From Terebella lapidaria (taxonomy: Eukaryota; Annelida; Polychaeta; Terebellida; Terebellidae): DNA of 64,000 nucleotides. The DNA lies in contig OX424566.1 of NCBI GenBank assembly GCA_949152475.1, positions 18,003,177 through 18,067,176 on the forward strand, read 5' to 3'. Of this stretch, positions 1 to 9,700 are shown piece by piece. A program made the position numbers and the translations under genes. How positions within the stretch are numbered: position 1 is the first letter of the stretch; each line of letters starts with the position of its first letter. The notes beneath the pieces were generated by a model that made no database searches, had not been told where the DNA came from, and worked only from the letters and a program-made list of their open reading frames with translations.

Positions 1-93
1 ATACATCCGTCACATTTCGGCAGCGTCAACTTCAGCTCAGTTAGTTAATGATACATGTATATGGTGCAAACTGAGTTACAGTTAAAACAGTTA

Positions 94-470
94 CAACAAT
101 GCATATCGTGACGTGTCACTTCCTGATTGATTTTACAAGATTTTGTCTGTAAAAATCACAGTTTTGATTGGTTGGTGAGGTCACGTGACCCATCAGTGAA
201 ATTCAATAAATACAGCCGACATGCGAGATTTATCGCATTCCGAGCCGTGGACGTCACAGCGTTTTTCTCCTGTGGTACCTGAGCCGAGTTCAGCCAAATC
301 ACCACTTATATTGCCGGAAAAATGGTTCGGCTAGCGGGAGTCATCTCTGAAGTTTTCCCAACATAATTTATCAACTGACTGTAGATTCCCCAATAAATTT
401 TGAAGTTTAACCAAGAGTTGTTTCTTGAGGTGTTCCAACCGACTCAATGTTCTGGAAAACGGAGGGATAT
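94..470 (+). repeat. Promoter-like dispersed repeat, copy A
   Basis: This stretch resembles 55440-55745 in the same order of blocks: an 'acaatgcatat' block, a 'taaaaatc...gttttgattgg' block, the palindrome GTCACGTGAC (180-189; 55545-55554), a TATA-like AATAAATACAGCC (TATAAATACAGCC in the other copy) about 20 bp later, and 'caactgactgta' further on. A CACGTG E-box just upstream of a TATA box looks like a core promoter. It may be a solo long terminal repeat of an old element or a duplicated gene promoter. No coding region can be attached to it. The pairing was made by eye. Confidence 0.5.
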
Positions 471-724
471 CAACTGAAACACAACTCAGAGTTATTTAGA
501 AGAAACGCTAGAGACACTGACGGTGAAAGCTGAGAGCGCCTGAGATGAAAATGAAAAATAGGATGAGACAATGAAAATAGAATATCAACTGACAAGTATG
601 ACAACCGAGGAGATGACAAGGGGAGGTCGACACCATTAATTCCGCCTTGGCCGATGATCAGAGCCACTTGTCTGGTAGACGAATGAAGATCAGTGGAATG
701 AGACGACCTGCCGAAGCCAAGGAA

Positions 725-1200
725 CAAAGCCGACCTGAACTAAGGCCGAGGTGCTGACTTAAGCCGAAGCCGATGAGCCGACCACAGCTGAGGCTGAGGA
801 GTTGACTCCAGCTGAGGCTGAGGAGCCGACCACAGTCAAGCAGCCGACATTACCAAAATGAGGAGCCAACCACAGCGGAGGGGCCAACTTCAGCCAAAGC
901 TGAGGAACCGAACTGAACCGAGTCTAAGGAGCAGACTTAAGCCGAAACCGAGCAGCTGACCACAGCCGAGGAGCCGACTTTAGCCAAAGCGAAGGAGCCG
1001 ACCACAACCGAGGCCAAGAAGCTGAATTCAGTTAAGGCTGTGGAGCTGACTTCAGCGGGTATTGAGGAGCCGACATCAGCCGAGGAGCAGACTTCAGCCA
1101 AACCTGATGAGCCGATCGCATCTAAGAATGAGGGGCCAACCACAACTGAGACCGACCTCCGCCAAAACTGAGGCTGGAGCTGGAGCCGAGGAATCGACTG
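725..1200. repeat. Degenerate GCCGAG/GAGCCGAC minisatellite
   Basis: About 480 bp of irregular tandem repeats built from 'gccgag', 'gagccgac' and 'ttcagccaaa' blocks of roughly 18-36 bp. In one + frame short runs read Glu-Glu-Pro-Thr-Thr/Ser-Ala, and on the - strand runs of Ala-Glu-Val-Gly-Ser-Ser appear, but every frame is interrupted. It is either a decayed repeat-coding exon or simple minisatellite DNA. I favour the second. Confidence 0.5.
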
Positions 1201-1249
1201 TAGCCGAGTAGCTGTGACCTACGTCCTAGGCTGTAACCCAGAACCGTTA

Positions 1250-1670
1250 CAGTACAAATAGCCATAGTAACTTATCAAAGGGCACCCCTTTTGAAGCATT
1301 CCGTTTTTAAATGCCGGAATAGTCCACGTTCGTGCTTGCTTTGGCTACAGATTTGGGCTAGGTTCTGCGTTTTTTCCCATCTCCAAGGTCAGGTATCCCA
1401 GCATCCGAGCCGCCGGCGATTGCATTCTACTGATGCAAGTCGTCTATCGAAATAAACACGGAACCAGTACCCAAGTACAAAGTATTCTGAGCGAACAAAG
1501 CCAAATATGATGCCAAAAATGATGCCAAGTCTTATTCGCTCGTCTTGTGGGGTTGAGCTTTCAGGTCTGATGTCTAGCTCGTCAAGCAGAAGCGGATACT
1601 CTAGACTTCTGTAGACGGCACATAGTTCGAAAGTCACTGCTTTTGAACTCATCGTAACTACTGCTGTGAG
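1250..1670 (-). pseudogene. Decayed copy of the PAXX last exon
   Basis: Aligns by eye with the final exon of the PAXX gene at 6722-7103 in the same orientation. Shared blocks include the region before the stop ('atcaaagg..acccctttt'), 'tttggctaca', 'ttttttccc', 'atcccagcat', 'gccgccggcg', 'gtctatcg', 'caggtctgatgt' and 'agttcgaaagt'. About 90 bp of unrelated sequence interrupts the match near 1455-1545. The motif region for the Ku-binding tail and the coiled coil are no longer readable in one frame. No counterpart of PAXX exon 1 is seen nearby, so this is a partial duplication, dead as a coding sequence. Confidence 0.75.
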
Positions 1671-2980
1671 GAACATATATGCTTTAATATTCATTAAAAT
1701 TTTTCAATTTCTAATTAATGATGTTAATATCATGTCAGGGATGATAGATAACTTGTGATTCGCGCAAAGACTCTAGGGTACAAGTTCGGAATCTTCACAT
1801 GTCGTTTTCAATTGGTGTACGGGCTTGAGCTTTGGAGATATTTTCAGTTTGTTGTTGGATGTTGGGGGTAGGTTCTGGCTGCGGAACTAGCTTCTACGCT
1901 GGGAAGTTCAGTTTACGGTTTAGCATCAGTTCAGCTGGTGTTTCCTTCGTTAGAACATGTGGAGTGGATCGGTAACTTCGCCGCTTGATCTGTGCTGCTT
2001 TGTTGAATGTTTTCCCCTTCATCAACTTGGTTTTCAAGCTTTATTGATCACAAGGTCATGACATTCCACTCCTCATTGGCTTGAGGATTGTAGCGGGCAA
2101 CAAGACAGTGAGTGATGTTCAACTTATCCATGTACATTTCCATGTATACAGACAAACCTGTTGCATACTACATCGTCTGGTGATGTGTCTATCAGTGCAG
2201 TGGGTTTACCAGAGCCAGATTAATCTGCAGGATCTCAGCATCTCCAGCTATGTCCATTTCGAAATGAACATATATTGCCATCAACATGTGACTCAACATA
2301 TCTGGTACAACGTTCCTGTGCCCAACTAATACTATTTTACGGAGAGGTCCTTTGAGGCAAAGGCGATTGGCTTCTCTTGTCCATCGATGACTTGGGATTG
2401 TACTGCTCCCCATTAGTCCTTGGGCCAATTTCTTTTCAGTCAATCGACGGACGCATTTGTTTCAGTCATGCAGAAGTCGATTGTGGAGTATGTTTCACAA
2501 TAAATGCTGAAGTTGTCATTCTTGGTTGGGAATGAGAGAAAAAAAATTAACATGGCCGCCACAATTTTCAGTTGATTCACATCATCGCCATATCCGGGCC
2601 AATATTTGCATTAAAATGACTACTGTCAATCCCCTAAAACCTGTCAGTTTACTCTTACATGACATACATACACATACTTACACAGCAGGACAACTCCTGA
2701 ACTATATCGAATTACAGATTATCATACATACACTGTAAATTCCATTCACGCGCGACTATGACAACCAAATATTTACATGCGAAATACACCAAAGCAAGAC
2801 ATGACATCTTTGCTCAATAAGCACACGATACCTGCGTCACGAGACTCGAGACTCTTGTAGAATTGACAGAATCATCCCCGCCATCTTGACAGTTTCTCTG
2901 AAGTATGATAGAAATCAGACATAATTTTTATGTGTGGATACAGCATCTAGAATATTTTTCCAAAAATTGCAAACATAATG
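1671..2980. other. Intergenic, no gene recognised
   Basis: AT-rich single-copy-looking DNA. Only short open frames occur, with no recognisable domains. A block near 2866-2895 ('atccccgccat') resembles one near 5987-6010 ('tccccgccattctgg'), too short to interpret. Confidence 0.5.
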
Positions 2981-3131
2981 CAATTGACCTATCGCCAAAG
3001 CCCCAAAAAGTTGTCCGAGTTTCACATATTACGTCGGCAAACTTCTCTTTGACCAATAATAACGTTTTGCAGAATGCGTCGAAAATGACGTAAAAAGACT
3101 CGGACAAACTGGTTCTGCGATAGGTTAATTG
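2981..3131. mobile_element. Short hairpin MITE (CAATTGACCTATCGC family)
   Basis: The left end CAATTGACCTATCGC is answered on the right by GCGATAGGTTAATTG, and inside both arms a 'gt(t)tgtccgagt' block is also inverted, giving an imperfect foldback of about 150 bp. The ends resemble those of the element at 50161-50287. No coding capacity, so non-autonomous. Confidence 0.65.
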
Positions 3132-3803
3132 TGCTTTATACTGGTACCTTGGCAACGGAATTGGACTAGTTTTATGGATATAGGCCGATACCAATTTGTG
3201 TCAAATGTACATTGACCTTTCATATTCTGGCAGATAATAAACTATAAAAAGTCGCTCTCCGAGTTTAATTACATAACGATACAAGGAACACGATCCGAAT
3301 GGTGTTCAATATTTCGGTTCCATGAATTATATCCAACAATAAACCCAAGCTGTAAGTACACCTCACTCTTCTAAGCATGCTATAAGTAGGCACATATCGT
3401 TGATATATGTCAATCATACATAATCTGCAGTAGGAGCGCCGATATTCTCCGCTCTCACCGGAAATAGAACAATGGAAAAACACTAGTCTAATGGGGTTTT
3501 AATGTTAAATTATCAGGTGAAAATCGGCCTGGGAGCGGCTAAAAATAGATCGGCAGATATTTTTTGCCGTCAATAAAGCCATTCAACATGACTGGCATCA
3601 GTTTCCTCGCAGATGGTTTTATTTCGTCTCAAAGACTCCCGGCAAAAAATAAAGTCTGTCTTTTATCTTACGGATGATCGAAATTCCCTTTACCCTCAAA
3701 GAGTTTGCAAAGCACGACTTCTGTATAATATTTTCACATTTATCGGTGGCATGCACTAATTATTGCTGTTATATTACCAAAAAGATTATCAGTGTATTAC
3801 ACT
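3132..3803. other. Upstream region of the secreted-protein gene
   Basis: About 670 bp without an open frame of interest. It should contain the promoter of the gene that begins at 3804. I see no convincing TATA box. Confidence 0.4.
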
Positions 3804-5466
3804 ATGATCATGCGGTCAACGTTCTTGAAGTTTGTGTTTTGGATCGGTCTTCGGGTCACTACGTCCCATACAATGGTAAAAGGATATTACGAAATGCGCC
3901 CAGGACGCATGGCATTGGGGGAGCCATACAGGTCTATTTCAGTTAGGGGACAATTTGATTGTTTTCGACTATGTACGACTGATGTACGCTGCCAAGGCGC
4001 GGAGATTTCGGGGAACGACATGGACATGGAGTTCATGACGTGTAAAGTGTACCACGCAGGGAACATGGCGTACACACTGGTCAACCACAGCTCACTGATC
4101 TACCAAAAACGTTTGTACACAATCATGTAGTGGGGACTCACACGTTTAACTGGTATTTAATATCAGACAAAGGCGAAAACTTAACGTTGAATAATACCAT
4201 TATATAAAAATTATGCAATAATTTAAAACAAATAGCTGTAGGTTTACGCTCGGGCAAAGCTTTGTCTATCCAGTGTAGCCTTCATTGTACGCTGACCCCG
4301 CTTCCAGTGCCACTTGTGGAACTGCAATCGCTGGTATCTCCCACGACCGTGACGTGCGTTGCGTCCTCGGAGAGTCCGATAGGGCCCTACGAGTGTGAAC
4401 TGGCCATCGACGGGGACACGGCATCGGAATGGGAAAGTCAACGTGAGAGCTCGGGCCTCTGGCTGCAGGTGATCTTGCCTCGGCCCGCCCACGTCCTCGC
4501 CGTGACGCTCTGGTTCAGGTGCTACAATGGGGACCAGTTTTCCAGGGTCCAGTTTGAGAACGACAGCGGCTACGCGACAGAGGTAGGCCTAGTGGACATA
4601 CTTGTTGTTACATGTACATGCGGTAGCTTACCAGTACTTTAAAGCAACTGCCTCCGAAAACAGGCAAAAATTTTTGAAAACTATATTTCATATTTAACAT
4701 GTGAAATTAACTCAATGAGACGTACTCCATCAAATGTTATGTCCCCAACCTAGTCTTCAGGGAAATATTGCTCATTTGAATAGGCGGTTTACACGTAAAT
4801 ACAGGAACTGTATCCATCACACGCAAAGCATAAAAGTGCAAGATGGTCTGACAATTCCACACACACCACCGTATATAACTGATTATTTTCTCATAACTAC
4901 ACCATATATACAGATACAAATTGGAAAATGTACTCGATGTGGACTTTTAAGGGCAATCTGAGAATTTGTTTACATTCGGGTATGATGGCTAAACTGACAT
5001 AAAATTTGTGTTAAAACAGATGCAAAGACAAATCGGACGGACTGTAATTGTCAAAACCAATGTTATATTGCAAACATTCGCAGATATTGCATACATTCGG
5101 AAGCAGTTGCTTTAATGGTTTGGAACGTTGTTCTGAATTGGACTGTCGTTTTTATCTCAATTGATTCTATGTAGTCCTTCTCTCATGATATTTTTCACCA
5201 TATAATTCATGTATGTTATAACTAGGGTTTTCTTTGTTGTCCTTTTTGCGCCCTGAACGCACCCACCCATTCAGGTGAGACGCAAGTGTGTCGGCACACG
5301 AGCCCATTGGAACTGTACGGGACAAGAACCCGAATACTTCGTCCTTCTGCTGCCGGGCACCACGACCACCGTCAACATCAGCGGATATGACGATTGTGAT
5401 GCGACTAGACACTGGGACAACGGTGGCCTCAGGGAGATCCAGCTATGGGGCTTCTTCTCAATGTGA
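3804..5466 (+). CDS. Secreted PAN/apple-like plus discoidin-like protein, 3 exons
   Basis: Coding exons 3804-4110, 4308-4582 and 5275-5466 join in phase (774 nt, 257 aa, TGA stop). The splice sites are AAAAAC|gtttgt, cttccag|TG, ACAGAG|gtaggc and cattcag|GT. The ATG gives a signal peptide (MIMRSTFLKFVFWIG..., hydrophobic to about residue 20); a second ATG at 3810 would serve equally well. Residues about 50-85 (FDCFRLCTTDVRCQG...TCKVYHAG) have the cysteine spacing of PAN/apple domains. From about residue 104 (VELQSLVSPTTV..., AIDGDTASEWE, LWLQVILP, LTLWFRCYNGD-like strand, ending LREIQLWGFF) the sequence fits a galactose-binding/F5-8 type C fold. Likely an extracellular glycan- or matrix-binding protein. 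The partner is unknown. The domain calls are family-level inference, and a longer isoform is possible. The second intron carries a MITE. Confidence 0.75.
4642..5112. mobile_element. Mariner-like MITE in the secreted-protein gene intron
   Basis: 471 bp bounded by AAGCAACTGCCTCCGAA and its near-perfect inverse TTCGGAAGCAGTTGCTT, flanked on both sides by the dinucleotide TA (4640-4641 and 5113-5114), the target duplication of Tc1/mariner elements. No open frame, so non-autonomous. It lies entirely within intron 2 and leaves the splice sites untouched. Confidence 0.75.
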
Positions 5467-6721
5467 TGTCTACGTGTTTATTTTTTCTCTATTGTTTTAA
5501 ACTTACAATTTCGAACTTGATTCCCAGAGAGGTTGGATTAATATCATTAGGTTAATGAAGGTACTGGTACTTATTACAACAATGTGAAATCCCCGGTATC
5601 CAATTTGAGGTCAAGTTCACTATCGCCCACAATAAAAATAGTTAAGATGGGAAAATGTATTATTGTACAAAATAAAGTAAAGCTTTCACGTCTTGCATAT
5701 AATTCATGGCCCTAGTAATATTGTATTGAGTTTTCCGTAAGCATGGTAAGCTTATCCCCCAAACCCTTCCCTCACAGACTCACATGATAGACATGGCATC
5801 AACTCTCACAACACAGCCACTACGTGACAAGTTACCGCTAGCGTATATACATATATATATAACAGCGTCACCTAGTAAACACCAGCAAGAAGTCCAGATT
5901 CACCGCATTGCACCACACCAACAGCCAATCTGGACAAGCCACACAGAATATCTGCCCAAACATTGCAGACTTGGCATAATATATATATCCCCGCCATTCT
6001 GGCAGTCTCGTTTAGGATTTCATTGACAGTGGATGTGATTGTATAGTAAGAAAATAGGCCTACATATAGTGGACGAGGTTTATAAAGGATATACGATTTA
6101 TTGGGTTGCCATTGGTATGACTACTTGCATCAGGTACATGTACCAACGTACAGTAGAAACATGTGAGTGACTGTATTTGGGACATTATATCAGGGATGCT
6201 TATCATGATGTGTTATTTTGATTTCATCTACATGTAAGCAAATTTAATGTGATCGATGTACACGTAAAATGTAAACTGTAAAGTGTTAGATGATGTGTTG
6301 ATTGAATCTACAAAATGAAACTGTCATAATTTATTATTGGTATATTACAAACAAATATCAGCATAAATATTAGTAGTATTTCTATCAGTCTCACAAGATA
6401 TCAATAACGTGTCTCGTTAAATAAAATACAATGAAAACAATTAACTTTTGACAGGACAGCATTATAGAAAAGTATAGTTTATACTTCATAAACTTCATAA
6501 AAAAGTGTACTTCATACATGCAAAAATAAAACATGCATTCACTCAATCAACAATCGTGCCTTCCAAGTTATTTGTTGGACAGGAGACACACTATGTGAAA
6601 CATGCTAACCAAATTGACGCAATTCTAAGACACACAGAGATGGTGTCACTAATGATATACAATGGAAATACATTGAATGTCTAATGTTTTTGTACAAATG
6701 GTAATTATGGTAAAACAGTCA
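5467..6721. other. Gap between convergent genes: two 3' UTRs
   Basis: 3' flanking DNA of the secreted-protein gene (+) and of PAXX (-), which converge here. It contains AATAAA-type signals on + near 5628 and 5672. No further coding sequence seen. Confidence 0.5.
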
Positions 6722-9700
6722 CTAATCAAAGGCCACCCCTTTGGCAGCCTTCCGTTTCTTACTGCCGGGGTTGACCACGCTCATGCCTACTTTGGCTACA
6801 GCTTTGGGCTGGGCTTTGCCTTTTTTCCCTTCTCCGAGGTCAAATATCCCAGCATTCGATCCGCCGGCGGTTGCCTTCTGCTGCCGCAAGCCGTCTATCG
6901 TCTTGTTCGCCTTCGAGAGTTGAGCTTCCAGGTCTGATGTCCTGCTCGCCAAGCTGAAGAGTATACCCTGGATTTCCTGCTTCTTCTCGGCGACCTTGGC
7001 CTCGTAGAGTTCGAAAGTGATTGCTTTTGGACCACTCCCAATTGTGACTGTGCACTTGACGCCAGCTTGTGTGACCGTGAGATCGCCAGTCTTGATACCA
7101 GTTCTACCAGTGCAAAGTAAAAGTGAAGTATAAGCATATATAAGCATATTTATTAACAGCATAACACAGGTACACATGTGTTTGATTTGTATACAAACAA
7201 TATGAATATGAGACACTATAAAGGTGATTGGTATAGGTAGAAAATGATTAAAATTAAAAAAAAATTGACAAGAATAGAATGGTTACTGCGTGCTAATGGC
7301 ACCATGGTATAAAAAGGGTCTTTGAATCTTTTGGTTGTGACTTTCGGTAGTGGGTACAATGGCTTCGAGCTTAGAGAATTCTCTATATGTTCTGTTTGGT
7401 GGTTCGGTGGTAGCAGCCTATAATTTATATAAAATTTTTCATGTCTCTATCTTATTCCAGTGTTACATGTATTGAGGGATGCAAGTGTGCCATATCTGGC
7501 AGGCATGTTCCACCACGGGTCGTATCACAGAGAGATAGATCTGCAGCATGCCAATTTGTGCTATGTCTGCACACTTGAGCTGGTAGAGTATATACAGTCT
7601 CTTGGCCGCCTTTTGCCTTACGATATTGTCAATGTGTTGGTTCAAAATTCGGTCGGGTGAAATAATGAACCCCAAGAACTTTGCATTGTGCACTCTTGCT
7701 GCGGCCTCACTCTCCATGATTGGATGTTGGGTATATCGTCGACATCGTTGGGTACATTGTCGGCCTTCGATCTGTCTTTTGTGAACATTGTGAGCATCTC
7801 ATGAGTTTTTGTGGCATTGATTTTGATATCATTGTCCTTTGAGCATTGCAGAGCGTCACCAATGCCGAAGATGGTACTATTATCTACGTATTCATAGGTG
7901 TGACATGGTGTTCTGAGGTCGTTGAAGTGAACTAGGAAGTCTTTAGGTCCGGATGAAGTCCCTTGTGGAACCACTCCATTTGGTCTCCAGACATCTGAGC
8001 GGTGCTCTGAGCGGGCTAGGTCATTGTAATTGTCCTAAACAGCCACGCAGGAATCAAATACAGCCCAGTGGCTTTGTTCGTTTCATGCTTGCTCATTGTT
8101 TGTTCAGTCATCTCAATAATGATTGTGCACTCAGTCTGGGTAGCTACTAGTACATGATGTATTCAGTAATCTGGAATATGGTTTGGTTACTAATAGATTC
8201 CATTCTAAACAGGCATGTCACTACTCGCGGATACAAAATTTGTTGATGTCATTCACCAGTTGATGGACATCGCGGTGCATTACACTTTACGTTGGCCAAG
8301 ACTACAGGTCACCTCCCCCCTTCGATAGACCCATGAGTCACACCAGCGAAACCGACTAACGGAACGCGCGTTCCCTCGATCAAAGATGGCGAGCGGTAGG
8401 TTTTGCTTCGAGAAATTTTCCGGCCGATGCAGCGAATTAGAGCGATATGTGCATGTGATCTATACAGAAAACAAAACCATGGATTGGTTAGTCAGGTAAA
8501 GCACCTGCATTAGATAGTAATATGGGTGTATCGCGTCGAAAATGAGCAGTTAAGAAAACACGAAGATCAGCGGAACGCGAAGATCAACTTTGCAAACGAT
8601 TAACGGAACGCAAAGAATTGACCTACGGAACGCGAAGTCATGAACATGAAATTTCCAGCTAAGAATTTATTTTCCGAACTGTATCCATGTTTGTTCACTG
8701 TAGTGTTGAAGGTATATTCATAATCAGACATGGCAGCTATTGACAGTGTTATGCAGCAGGTAGGCCTATATTAGATGAAGGTCAAATTTAACAAAAAATA
8801 TAATAATGAGGTGTTCCGTGCGTGACTATGAAATGCAGGCCCATGTAGTGCTATGCAAACATCACTGACATGAGCTTGAATGAGTTATTGTCATTTATAG
8901 CTTGAGAATTCAGATGGTGAGCAGCACTGTATGAAATTCATCATGCTGTACATCATGTTACATGTATGTTATCTTTGTTTATTTGATACCGTACCACACA
9001 CCTCACAATATCTTAACTGGACTTTACAAACAGATATGTACATTCAGAATAATATGTCCAGAGTGTGCTTTAATGTACACTGAGGAATGGAATAAGACAA
9101 TTACTATTGAATGGAATTGCTTGATTTCAACCACGCGCGAAATATTATTCATATTCTAATATCAGTAAGATTTTGTGATGAGTGTAGTACATGTAGCCTA
9201 TGTTAAGTATGGGAAAGCCTAGGCCTTCAATTATAACTGACTACAAGGCATTTCATATGAATGAACATAAGTTTTCCATGGTATCGTCGTAAGGAAAATT
9301 TACAGTTCTCATGTTTTTCAAAATAGTGGCGGAATAGGGTGCCGACTGATTCGTACCGACCGGTACTCGATGGACAGTAATATATATCTCATGCTGTTTT
9401 TTTCTGCAAGTACACACATTTTCATATCACTATTACAATGTCATGAAATGTTAAATAGATCATGGATAACCGTAAAATGTTTTTGTATTGCACAACTTTT
9501 TTGTGCATTGAGCAATATTCAGTGCAGATCATTCTTCTTATTTATAAATCAGGGTCAAAGCTTATAATTCAAAGCTGAAATGAATACATCGATCATAAAT
9601 TCCACAATGAATGTCCATATTTGCTCATAATACTAATTTCCACCATTACAGTACTGATCTGGAAACCATTCTGGTTATGTTATGCTCTTTTCGGTCTATA

